A DNA stretch of 64,000 nucleotides from Desulfoscipio geothermicus DSM 3669. Its GTDB lineage: Bacteria; Bacillota; Desulfotomaculia; Desulfotomaculales; Desulfallaceae. A program made the translations under genes and the position numbers. Numbering within the stretch: position 1 is the first letter of the stretch; each line of letters opens with the position of its first letter. The DNA lies in assembly GCF_900115975.1 (NCBI RefSeq), contig NZ_FOYM01000002.1:62001-126000 (forward strand), in the 5' to 3' direction. The notes beneath the pieces were generated by a model. The model did no database searches. It saw only the letters and a program-made list of their open reading frames with translations, and had not been told where the DNA came from. Below, one piece after another: positions 8,459 through 16,289 of the stretch.

Positions 8459-8494
8459 TTTGCAGGGATGCAAATTTAAGATTCAAGGAGGAAT
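8459..8494 (+). promoter_or_regulatory. Putative CsrA binding sites in the fliC leader
   Basis: TTTGCA (8459-8464) and TGCAAA (8469-8474) form a perfect 6-bp stem with the tetraloop GGGA, an ideal CsrA site with GGA in the loop. About 15 nt further on, the ribosome site AAGGAGGA (8485-8492) supplies a second GGA. This two-site arrangement, with one hairpin upstream and one overlapping the ribosome site, is the known architecture for CsrA repression of flagellin (hag) in Bacillus subtilis. The csrA-fliW pair just upstream supports it. Confidence 0.75.
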
Positions 8495-8500
8495 GATTAG

Positions 8501-9753
8501 ATGATTATCAACCATAATATTGCGGCGCTGAATACCTATCGTCAGTTGAGTAACAACAATATTATGAGCCAAAAATCATTAGAAAAACTATCTTCGGGTT
8601 TACGTATTAACCGTGCCGGAGACGATGCAGCGGGACTTGCCATTTCTGAGAAAATGCGCGGCCAGATTAGGGGATTGGAACAAGCGTCAAGAAATGCTCA
8701 GGATGGAATCTCTCTAATTCAGACAGCAGAAGGTGCTTTGAACGAAACACATAGTATTTTGCAGCGTATGCGTGAATTAGCAGTCCAAGCTGCGAACGAT
8801 TCAAACACTATAACAGATAGAAGAGAGATCCAAAAAGAAGTTAATGAACTAATTGATGAAATCGATCGCGTCGCAAAAAATACTGAATTTAACACCCAAA
8901 ATTTACTAGGTAAAACAAATGCAAGCGGAACTTTTACCGGTAGTGGGCAATCTTTCACTTTCCATATTGGTGCTAACGAAGCCCAAAATATTACCCTTAC
9001 AATTAACTCTATGGATTCTTCTCATATAGGAACTAGTTCCAGCGGCAGCATAACAACAAGTGTAAATACCCTGAAGGTTAGTGGCGTTGATAGCGCTACA
9101 TCTGGAGGAGTTCTAACCCAAAGTGGTGCAGATGCAGCTATAACTACAATTAATGATGCAATTGAGTTGGTATCCGCAGAACGGGCTAAGCTTGGCGCTT
9201 ACCAAAACCGTTTAGAACATACCATTAATAATCTGGGGACATCCGCAGAAAATCTTACTGCGGCAGAATCCCGTGTTAGAGACGTTGACATGGCCAAGGA
9301 AATGATGCAGTACACTAAGATGAGCATCCTGCAACAGGCCGCCCAGGCCATGCTTGAAGTTCTGGCCGCCTAAGGCCGGAACCACAGGCGTCCCGGAGGG
9401 TAACTTCCGGGAGGATCACCGGGTGAATTGCTGGGAAACCCTGAGAGCCTCCCGCCCGACAGCGAAGCCGGAAACGGCAGGCGCGATGGTCGAAAAGCCG
9501 GGAGGATTGGGCAACCAGCAGCCGAGCCCCTGTGCCGAAAGGCTGGGGAAGGTTCAACGACTAGGGCATACCACCTGCGGCCGCCAAGCGGTACGGTGAT
9601 GAAGCCCGTAGGGCGCCTGGAGGCGCCCGAAGCGCCCGGCTCCCGCCGGAAAAGGCGGGATGAAGATATAGTCTAGGCGCCGGCGAAAGCCGGCGGGCCG
9701 GCAGAGCACAGGCCAACCAACAGCCCCAGGGAGTCCTCCAGCTCCTGCGGTAA
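8501..9753 (+). CDS. fliC: Flagellin, coding sequence interrupted by a group I intron (exons 8501-9354 and 9705-9753)
   Basis: The major filament protein. The first exon encodes the conserved N-terminal helices ([36 protein letters not shown]), a small variable domain (about 140-200) and most of the C-terminal helix up to [11 protein letters not shown]. Read straight on, it would end abnormally after EVLAA at TAA 9371-9373. The missing conserved tail [15 protein letters not shown] is encoded in frame at 9706-9750, followed by TAA 9751. Joining 9354 to 9705 gives a normal 300-residue flagellin with the exact consensus tail. AAGGAGGA precedes ATG 8501. The splice sites are predicted from structure and protein consensus, not from transcripts. 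It is the likely substrate for the Maf/legionaminic acid genes downstream. Confidence 0.9.
9355..9704 (+). ncRNA. Group I self-splicing intron inside the flagellin gene
   Basis: About 350 nt with the group I core in order. P element AATTGCTGGGAAA is at 9426-9438. Q element AACCAGCAGCC is at 9513-9523; its CCAGC pairs with GCTGG of P to form P4. R element GTTCAACGACTAGG is at 9552-9565. S element AAGATATAGTC is at 9663-9673; its TAGTC pairs with GACTA of R to form P7. P1 pairs exon ATGCT plus intron TG with CAGGCGT (9385-9391), placing a U.G wobble (9354.9387) at the 5' splice site, then a 9-bp extension 9359-9367/9374-9382. P2 follows (CCCGGAG/TTCCGGG, 9392-9413). P9 is a GCCGGC stem with a GAAA tetraloop (9679-9694). 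The intron ends in G 9704. It contains no open reading frame. Confidence 0.93.
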
Positions 9754-9784
9754 TCTCGACTCAAGAATATTACAGTAAGCTCAT

Positions 9785-9830
9785 GGTAAACTGGAAGTGT
9801 ATATTTTCCTTCCGGTTTACCTTTTTATTA
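9785..9830 (+). terminator. Rho-independent terminator of fliC
   Basis: GGTAAACTGGAAG (9785-9797) pairs with CTTCCGGTTTACC (9809-9821) with a single T.G wobble, followed by TTTTTATTATTT. This strong terminator closes the flagellin transcript, 32 nt after the exon 2 stop and about 100 nt before the 3' end of the convergent endonuclease gene. The rest of 9754-9929 shows nothing else recognisable. Confidence 0.88.
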
Positions 9831-9929
9831 TTTCTATAGTCAAAACTTTAACATCTTATACGACGTGTAATTGTGAACGGTACTACAGCGCATCCTGGCC
9901 AGCGGTTCTTGTCCCCGGGGTCCTGATCA

Positions 9930-10907
9930 CTATAATTCGGAAATGCACTTGTACTTATAATATGTAGCATAATACGTCCGCATAAAACCTGCGTCCAACA
10001 ATCGTCTATGTACTTCGACTGGCTTTAGTTTCTTGCTTATACCATTCTTTAAAATTTCAATTTCCTGTTCCGTCCAGTAATTTACTGGACAAGCAATAGA
10101 AAGTGTCCGCTGATGTTTTTTCGACAGTTCACGCACATGTCTGTTCAGATCGTACTTTCTCTGGAAAATATTCAACTTAACCTGTGATAAATAGGGAGAT
10201 ATCATTTTACTTATTAATTTAATTTGAGTGATTCCAGATATGGTCAAACGGATTCCACTTTCCGCTGATGCCTTTGTAAAGGAAAGTTGCAAACCAGTAG
10301 CCCGTTCAATAATTTCCTTTAATTGTAAACCAATTTCCCTGGCAAAACCCTGGCTGTAAATAACATATTCAAAAGTGACGGTATTTCGCGTAATTGACGA
10401 GATTAAGGAACCGTCATCACCAATAAGGATGGCCATCGCCAGCCATGGTTCCTTTGAAAATATTTCCTCGCACATTTGTAGAGCAACCTGATCGGGGTAT
10501 TTTTCCCGCTTCTTTCTTTGGCTTGTAATTTTATTTTTGTTGGATTGTGCTCTATAGAAGTGCCGTTCAAGCTCTGAAAACAGCGGGTTCGACTGGGAGG
10601 TTAGGGAATAAGACCCGTCTCCAAAACTGGTAATCCGGAAAAACGGATGTGGTGGAAGGAAGCGGGATTTGAATTTCAGCCATTCGTACTGGTCAGCTCC
10701 GTGGTGATCGCGGAATACGGCGTATCCCCTGGGTACAGGGCACAGGTCTGCATCCCCTATTAGGCTTGCTATGATGACAGTCATAGCTTGGGGGTACTTT
10801 TTTATAGTATCCAGAAAAAGTTTGTGCTTAATACGGTAATTCGAGTGTAATTTCTTGTTCCAATAATCAGCCTGCATTTGATTAGAAATTAAATGATTAA
10901 TATCCAT
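9930..10907 (-). CDS. Free-standing LAGLIDADG-type homing endonuclease
   Basis: A 325-residue protein with two LAGLIDADG-like motifs of the (I)xxLIGDxxL subtype: IIASLIGDADL (residues 45-55, acidic Asp52) and AMAILIGDDGSL (157-168, acidic Asp164). The spacing of about 110 residues is that expected for a monomeric two-domain homing enzyme. A C-terminal segment, YWTEQEIEILKNGI, followed by a Tyr-rich helix (about 278-322), looks like a Myb/SANT-type DNA-binding module. The gene is AT-rich compared with the flagellar genes and convergent with fliC, whose intron ends 225 bp away. It lies outside the intron, so the inferred role is cutting the intronless flagellin allele to spread both elements. 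Confidence 0.82.
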   Translation of the reverse strand: MDINHLISNQMQADYWNKKLHSNYRIKHKLFLDTIKKYPQAMTVIIASLIGDADLCPVPRGYAVFRDHHGADQYEWLKFKSRFLPPHPFFRITSFGDGSYSLTSQSNPLFSELERHFYRAQSNKNKITSQRKKREKYPDQVALQMCEEIFSKEPWLAMAILIGDDGSLISSITRNTVTFEYVIYSQGFAREIGLQLKEIIERATGLQLSFTKASAESGIRLTISGITQIKLISKMISPYLSQVKLNIFQRKYDLNRHVRELSKKHQRTLSIACPVNYWTEQEIEILKNGISKKLKPVEVHRRLLDAGFMRTYYATYYKYKCISEL

Positions 10908-10937
10908 TATACCACTCCAAACAAATGTTCCAATTTA

Positions 10938-10965
10938 ATCATACCATAAATATATGACTTTGTAA
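10938..10965 (-). promoter_or_regulatory. Sigma-A-like promoter for the endonuclease gene
   Basis: On the minus strand, TTACAA, 16 nt, TATGAT lie about 30 nt upstream of the endonuclease start, with GGAGTGG as its ribosome site. The element is a moderate match to -35/-10 consensus. Confidence 0.45.
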
Positions 10966-11091
10966 CCTTAGATTGTATTACCACGGTGGTATTTTTTAGG
11001 TGAAGCTGAAATCCAAAGAGAGAGGATTTATATTTTATGTGTAGAATTGTCTAAATAAGTCAACTTATGGTTTTTGTCAAACAGATTGCGT

Positions 11092-11118
11092 TAAAGTACA
11101 GGTTACTTATAGCGCTAT
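11092..11118 (+). promoter_or_regulatory. Possible sigma-28 promoter for the glycosylation island
   Basis: TAAAGTAC (11092-11099), 11 nt, AGCGCTAT (11111-11118). The -35 half is good; the -10 matches five of eight consensus positions. It lies 85 nt before the first glycosylation gene. The surrounding interval 10908-11203 also holds the endonuclease promoter and a TACCAC-G-GTGGTA palindrome near 10979-10991, with nothing else recognised. Confidence 0.4.
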
Positions 11119-11203
11119 CGCTTAAAGGGTTTTTTAAATACTTAAGAATGAAGCAGGAAATGTCGAATATATGGGTAGGGGTAATATTTCGGAGGGGTTC
11201 GCT

Positions 11204-11812
11204 ATGGAGGTAAAAATCTTAGGCCAAAGTATATTTTTCAACAATCAATCTACCTCAGCGCAAAAGATAATTGAGGTTATAAACCAGCTAATCCGTGATT
11301 CTGGCTTGTTTTTAAGTTGTCTGAAGGTGAATGGAAAAGATATTTACAATGACTTTGAATTTTATATAGAAGAACATCTCAATACTATTCAAGTTATTGA
11401 AGTGGAAGTAAAAAATAGAAAAGAGTGGCTTGATGACATGTTGCTCTCTGGTGCTCGTTATCTGGAACGCAGTATCCCGGCGGTTCAACAGCTTGCCGAC
11501 CGGTTTTATCAAGGGCCCTCCGCCGGTACATGGACACAATTTGCACAATTATTGGAAGGGGTGGAGTGGCTGGTCCAACTAATCCACGGGATGGAACAAA
11601 ATAAACTCCTATATCCCGGTTGGGGCACTAACATTACGGTTGCAGCAAGTTTTAAAGAAGCGTTGGATAATCTTGCTGAAGCTATGGAAAATTCCGACAC
11701 GATTTTAATTGCGGACATCATTAATTATGAAATAATGCCTCTTTTGGAGTCCCTTATGGTTGACGTTCAAAAAACCATCGACTCTGAGGTGAAAAGAAAT
11801 GATCTTAATTGA
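11204..11812 (+). CDS. Unknown protein paired with the Maf glycosyltransferase gene
   Basis: A 202-residue protein without signal peptide or membrane segment and with no domain recognised. ATG 11204 follows GGAGGGG; a longer frame from 11171 lacks a ribosome site. The last codons overlap the DUF115 gene by 14 nt, so the two are probably translated together. The N-terminal half (MEVKILGQSIFFNN) is beta-like and the C-terminal half is helical and acidic (SFKEALDNLAEAMEN). Context suggests a partner or chaperone in flagellin glycosylation; this is inference only. Base composition is AT-rich compared with the flagellar genes. Confidence 0.7.
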   Translation: MEVKILGQSIFFNNQSTSAQKIIEVINQLIRDSGLFLSCLKVNGKDIYNDFEFYIEEHLNTIQVIEVEVKNRKEWLDDMLLSGARYLERSIPAVQQLADRFYQGPSAGTWTQFAQLLEGVEWLVQLIHGMEQNKLLYPGWGTNITVAASFKEALDNLAEAMENSDTILIADIINYEIMPLLESLMVDVQKTIDSEVKRNDLN

Positions 11813-13688
11813 CAATATTAATTTTTTGAGGGAGCAGTTTCCTGCCGTATGGGAAAACATTAAGGACATAAGTGATAACGGATTATCTACTGTGGCTCAA
11901 GTATTCCCGGCTAAGAGCGGTGTCCCTACTCTTATGTGGACAGCCCAGGGGCGGTCGGTTTATCTTCACAGTAAATATGACCCTGTTCAGGAAGCAGAAC
12001 GTTTGATCAGCAAATATGAGGATGCGAGGGATTATGACCATGTAATGTTTTACGGTGTGGGGTTAGGCTATCATATTGAGGCGTTTATGAAAAAGTATCC
12101 CCACCTTTCCTTTTCGCTTTACGAACCCAGCAAAATAATATTTTCACAATTTTTATCCCATAGGTCGTTAAATTTATTACCTGCGAAAAAATTAAAAAAT
12201 ATATACTTGGAAATGAATTCAACAGACATATCTAATAATTTAAATGATTTTATGAAAGTCATCAATAGTCAAAAGGTTCTTCTGGTTATCCTGCCCAGTT
12301 ATGAGCGGGTTTTTAAGGAGGAATACGAGCATTTCACCACGTTATTTAGACAGCTAATTTCTGATAGACGTTTTTCCCTCAATACTAATGTCGCCTTTGA
12401 AAAGCGTTGGATTATCAATAGTTTGCTCAATCTCCCTGAAACCGTCACGACTCCCAATGCGTTTTATGATCTTAACCAGGAATGTTTTCTAAATAAACCC
12501 GCCCTGCTTGTGGCAGCGGGACCCTCACTGCAAGAAGATATTGAAGAAGTCCGCTATATAAAAGAAAACGGCCTGGCTTATATTTTTTCAGTGGGTTCGG
12601 CCATTAATGTTTTATTGGCCCATGGGATATACCCGGACTTTGCGTGTACTTATGACCCGTCCCACTTTAACCAAAAGGTATTTGAGAAGGTTGTGAAGGA
12701 GGGCATTTCTACTATTCCACTGATTTTTGGCAGCAGTGTCGGGTATGAAACGCTTACTGCTTACCCCGGTCCGAAACTGCATATGCTTACCAGTCAGGAT
12801 ACGGTTGCCCCTTTCTTTTTAAGAAGGGAAGATATTTCAGATTTAGAAACAGTCCAAGACGCACCTTCCATAGCGGTAATAACCCTGCAATTGCTGCATA
12901 AACTGGGTTGCAATCCGGTTTTTCTTGCCGGCCAAAACCTAGCTTATAAAGATAATAAATCCTACTCGCAAGGAATTGAATACTATTCGGGTATAGTTGG
13001 TGAACAGGAGCTTAAAAGGGCGATAACTGTTGAGGATGTCTACGGTAACGAGGTATATACAAGCGAAACCTTTAACAAAATGAGAAAAAATATGGAAATG
13101 CTTATTTCGTTATATACCAACCAGCAAATTATTAACACCACTAAGGGTGGCGCAAAAATTGCGGGAACCACTTTTATACCGCTAGAAAAAGTTATTAAAG
13201 AGATGCTGGTAGAACGTGTAGTAAGGGATAACTGGCTGCAAAAGAAATATAATTATGACATGGAATATCTGGCCGGACAGCTTACCGTGATGGATACAGA
13301 ATATAAAAATATCTTTAAAATAATTAAATCTATTATTAATATCTTTAAAGAAATGAATAATTTGATAACTACGAATAATAAACAACAGCTGGAAAAAACA
13401 TTTCCAAAATTGGATAAAGCATTTACTAAAATAAGGGAAAACAAGTTTTATGAACTGTTTCTCATGCCGATGAACAGAGTGCAGTTTGAATTGTTGACAA
13501 GTCAAATAGCAAATATTCGTTTTGAAAAAAATCAATTTTATAAAGCACGAAAGGTTACTCAATACTTTGGAAAATATATCTACTTGTGCAAAAAAGATTT
13601 AGAGCTTATAACTCCGCTATGGAAGAACGTACACGGAACAATGCTTCAAAAAATAGAAAGTTGTAGAGTTAATAATGGTAAAAAATGA
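11799..13688 (+). CDS. Motility accessory factor-type (DUF115/Maf) flagellin glycosyltransferase
   Basis: A 629-residue protein with the DUF115 core near residues 195-400: it includes FEKRWIINSLLNLP, ALLVAAGPSL (235-244) and FACTYDPSHFNQKVFE. Maf proteins transfer nonulosonic acids (pseudaminic or legionaminic) to Ser/Thr of flagellin in the cytoplasm before export. The neighbouring complete legionaminic acid pathway and the adjacent flagellin gene identify the likely donor and acceptor. An N-terminal domain of about 190 residues precedes the core, as in other Maf proteins. A long helical, Lys-rich C-terminus follows. The gene is clearly AT-rich, consistent with transfer. Confidence 0.88.
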   Translation: MILIDNINFLREQFPAVWENIKDISDNGLSTVAQVFPAKSGVPTLMWTAQGRSVYLHSKYDPVQEAERLISKYEDARDYDHVMFYGVGLGYHIEAFMKKYPHLSFSLYEPSKIIFSQFLSHRSLNLLPAKKLKNIYLEMNSTDISNNLNDFMKVINSQKVLLVILPSYERVFKEEYEHFTTLFRQLISDRRFSLNTNVAFEKRWIINSLLNLPETVTTPNAFYDLNQECFLNKPALLVAAGPSLQEDIEEVRYIKENGLAYIFSVGSAINVLLAHGIYPDFACTYDPSHFNQKVFEKVVKEGISTIPLIFGSSVGYETLTAYPGPKLHMLTSQDTVAPFFLRREDISDLETVQDAPSIAVITLQLLHKLGCNPVFLAGQNLAYKDNKSYSQGIEYYSGIVGEQELKRAITVEDVYGNEVYTSETFNKMRKNMEMLISLYTNQQIINTTKGGAKIAGTTFIPLEKVIKEMLVERVVRDNWLQKKYNYDMEYLAGQLTVMDTEYKNIFKIIKSIINIFKEMNNLITTNNKQQLEKTFPKLDKAFTKIRENKFYELFLMPMNRVQFELLTSQIANIRFEKNQFYKARKVTQYFGKYIYLCKKDLELITPLWKNVHGTMLQKIESCRVNNGKK

Positions 13689-13736
13689 AATTTGAAACGG
13701 AAAAACGTTTGATAAGGGGTTATTTATTTAACATAA

Positions 13737-13802
13737 AAAATACTCGTTACCGGCGCCGATGGCTTTATCGGTTCACATTTAATTGAAGTGTTTGGATTGT
13801 GA
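13737..13802 (+). pseudogene. Remnant of an NAD-dependent epimerase/dehydratase N-terminus
   Basis: Twenty-one codons without a start encode KILVTGADGFIGSHLIEV before a TGA at 13800. This is the Rossmann GxxGxxG entry of extended SDR sugar epimerases/dehydratases. It parallels the N-terminus of legB at 16290 (KILVTGAAGFIGSHLVEE) but differs at many bases, so it is a diverged relative and not a recent copy. An in-frame TAA lies immediately upstream (13734-13736). Confidence 0.75.
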
Positions 13803-13811
13803 GGTGTAAGA

Positions 13812-15200
13812 ATGAGAATTCTTTTAGTCGTTTATGATAATGACTCATATATATCATGGTTTCCGCAGGGTTTGGCTTATATTGCAGCAGTATGCCGGAA
13901 TGTAGGTTATGAAGTTAAAATTTACAACCAGGATGTTTATCATTGGCCGGAATCACATCTACTTGATTTGTTAAATAAGGAGCGCTTTGACGTAATTGGT
14001 GTCAGTGTTATTGCAGGATATTATCAGTATAGAAAATTATTGAAGATTTCTGATGCCATAAACAAGGCGAAATATAGACCTTTCTACATAATTGGAGGGC
14101 ACGGCCCCGCGCCTGAGCCAGAATACTTTTTAAAAAAGACCAAGGCCGATGCTGTTGTTATTGGAGAGGGAGAAAATACAATTATTGAACTGTTGGAGGC
14201 GGTAAGAGGATTAAGGTCTTTATCTTCAGTGAATGGAATTGCATATATGGAGAATGGGAAATGTGTTAAAACTCCCGCTCGTGAACTGATTAAAAACATC
14301 GATGAGATTCCCTTTCCTGCCTGGGATCTTTTTCCGATGGACCATTATGCCCTGTTAAGAATGCCCCATATCAAGAACAGCGAGAGTTGCATGCCTGTAT
14401 TATCCGGGAGAGGATGTACCTTTAAATGCAACTTTTGCTATCGTATGGATAAAGGTTTTAGAGCCAGGACGGCTGAGAGTATCATTGAAGAGATCCAAAT
14501 TCTTCAGAAAGATTATGGTATCTCATATATCGCATTTTCGGATGAATTGCTCATGAGTTCAACCAAAAGGACAATTGAACTTTGCACGAGTTTTATTAAA
14601 GCAAAACTTAATATTAAGTGGGATTGTAACGGGAGGCTGAACTATGCCAAACCGGACGTCCTTAAGTTAATGAAAGAAGCAGGTTGTGTTTTTATTAATT
14701 ATGGTATTGAATCGTTAGATGAGAAGGCTCTACGTGTTATGGGCAAGGGGCTTACTGTTAAGCAGATCATTACAGGTATTGAAAATACCCTGGCGGCCGG
14801 TATTAGCCCCGGGTTTAATATTATATTCGGCAATATCGGGGAGACGGCCGAATCATTAAATCGCGGAGTAGATTTCCTGCTTAAATACGATGATCACGCA
14901 CAGATGAGAACAATACGGCCGGTAACCCCTTATCCCGGGTCACCTTTATATTACTATGCAATCGAAAAAGGTCTATTAAAAGATTGTGAAGATTTTTATG
15001 AAAATAAACATGTGAATTCTGATTTATTGTCTGTTAACTTTACGGATATGAGTGATGATGAATTTCATAGGCTTCTTTATGAAGCAAACAAGAAACTTAT
15101 TACAAATTATTTTTCAGCTCAGCTAAGTAAGACGCTTAATACTGCAGAAAATCTGTATCTAAATAAAGATGCTAGTTTTAGAGGCTTTAGGCAGAGTTAG
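13812..15200 (+). CDS. B12-binding-domain radical SAM protein
   Basis: A 462-residue protein with an N-terminal cobalamin-binding-like domain (MRILLVVYDN to IIGGHGPAPEP, about 1-130) and a radical SAM core. The [4Fe-4S] cysteines form CTFKCNFC (Cys202, Cys206, Cys209), followed by a glycine-rich SAM region. Such enzymes often methylate or rearrange unreactive carbons. The position between the Maf gene and the legionaminic acid genes suggests modification of the glycan or of the flagellin; the substrate cannot be told from sequence. ATG 13812 follows GAGGTG. The gene is AT-rich like its neighbours. Confidence 0.87.
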   Translation: MRILLVVYDNDSYISWFPQGLAYIAAVCRNVGYEVKIYNQDVYHWPESHLLDLLNKERFDVIGVSVIAGYYQYRKLLKISDAINKAKYRPFYIIGGHGPAPEPEYFLKKTKADAVVIGEGENTIIELLEAVRGLRSLSSVNGIAYMENGKCVKTPARELIKNIDEIPFPAWDLFPMDHYALLRMPHIKNSESCMPVLSGRGCTFKCNFCYRMDKGFRARTAESIIEEIQILQKDYGISYIAFSDELLMSSTKRTIELCTSFIKAKLNIKWDCNGRLNYAKPDVLKLMKEAGCVFINYGIESLDEKALRVMGKGLTVKQIITGIENTLAAGISPGFNIIFGNIGETAESLNRGVDFLLKYDDHAQMRTIRPVTPYPGSPLYYYAIEKGLLKDCEDFYENKHVNSDLLSVNFTDMSDDEFHRLLYEANKKLITNYFSAQLSKTLNTAENLYLNKDASFRGFRQS

Positions 15201-15281
15201 ATATGTCACGGTTTATAACGAAGCGAATTAATTAATGTTCTATGCAAGATATAAAGATATAAAGATAATATGGAGGTAGAC

Positions 15282-16280
15282 ATGCTGACCATACCTTATG
15301 AATCCTCAAATTTTGGGCCGAGCATGGGGCCATTATTCCAAGGAGTTAATAATTTATCATGTACCTGGGAAGAAATAATCTGGGCAGCGATCACAGTAGG
15401 AAGAAAAAACTGGTCTCATGTAATTCGTTTTGGGGAATATTCAAGGTTTGAAATTTTGTACCGCTTATCCATCGTCTATGCGAATCTTCAACAGGAGAAC
15501 AACAGCTTAATTCGTTCTCATGCATATATAAATCTTGATCCTTCCGAAAAATCGGCTATATCTTATTTCTTGGGCTTAACAAGTGCGAAACTATTTGCGG
15601 CAAAATTGCTCAACGTCTTTTGGCTTATGCATATTGAAAAATATCAAAATATTCATCAAATGCAATTTTGGAACGGGAGGTCAAGACCGGATCTCTTTGG
15701 CCCGAATAATAGAAGGGAATGGGTTGTTATAGAAGCTAAAGGACGGTCAAATAGATTTGATTCTCAAACTCTTGAAAAGGCTAAATACCAAGTGCGTATG
15801 TTAAGAACAATCGCCGGGCAGTTTCCTGTGCTTAGGGTCGCCCTGGAGAGTCATTTCAGAAATTCTACTTTTCAGGTATTTTGGAAGGACCCTGAAGGAT
15901 TTGACGAAAATAGCTTTGACTTAAATATTCAATTGTGTAATTTTATATATGATTATTATCTACCATTTATAGTATTGTTTAATGATAATAAAGTTGATGT
16001 AAACACTATCAATGCTTACCAACGCAAATATGACGTTGTAAATATCTACGAAGCTGACATAAAGATTGGATTGGATGCAAAGTTAAGATCCTTATTCCAG
16101 GAATCCCCTATAGATGAAAAACAAGCCGGGCAGGTAATGGAAGTTATTTTTAACTTGCCGGAACCGGTATCAGACGGGCAATTAATGATTGGCGGAGATG
16201 GAATTCTGGTGTCTCTTGGACGTAGTTGGGATGAAGAAAAAATGAAATTGGAACCGGTAAAACGTGCACATAAGGAGTAA
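15282..16280 (+). CDS. Unknown protein with a PD-(D/E)XK nuclease-like signature
   Basis: A 332-residue protein not recognised as a named family. Residues 134-153 (RSRPDLFGP, then EWVVIEAKG) give the D-x13-E-x-K pattern of PD-(D/E)XK nucleases (Asp137, Glu151, Lys153), with a possible upstream acidic residue at Glu52. The rest is helical with many aromatic residues, and no helicase or specificity domain is fused. ATG 15282, 8 nt after TGGAGGT, is preferred over ATG 15270, which overlaps that site. It lies 9 nt before legB, so it is probably in the same transcript. A nuclease in a sugar operon is odd; the motif may be fortuitous. Confidence 0.6.
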   Translation: MLTIPYESSNFGPSMGPLFQGVNNLSCTWEEIIWAAITVGRKNWSHVIRFGEYSRFEILYRLSIVYANLQQENNSLIRSHAYINLDPSEKSAISYFLGLTSAKLFAAKLLNVFWLMHIEKYQNIHQMQFWNGRSRPDLFGPNNRREWVVIEAKGRSNRFDSQTLEKAKYQVRMLRTIAGQFPVLRVALESHFRNSTFQVFWKDPEGFDENSFDLNIQLCNFIYDYYLPFIVLFNDNKVDVNTINAYQRKYDVVNIYEADIKIGLDAKLRSLFQESPIDEKQAGQVMEVIFNLPEPVSDGQLMIGGDGILVSLGRSWDEEKMKLEPVKRAHKE

Positions 16281-16289
16281 ATAGGAATA

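Noticed and set aside
8501-9373. Flagellin as a simple 290-residue protein ending in EVLAA
   Set aside because: The conserved flagellin tail is present in frame 330 bases later, and the sequence between has group I intron core elements, so the contiguous frame is only the unspliced reading.
9359-9382. Alternative 5' splice site after 9363 based on the 9-bp GTTCT/GGAAC helix alone
   Set aside because: It also gives a U.G pair, but the product would contain an extra EVL in a strictly conserved helix. Splicing at 9354 uses a longer composite P1 and gives the exact flagellin consensus.
9354-9753. Insertion sequence or group II intron in fliC
   Set aside because: No transposase, target duplication or domain V-type hairpin; P, Q, R and S elements fit group I.
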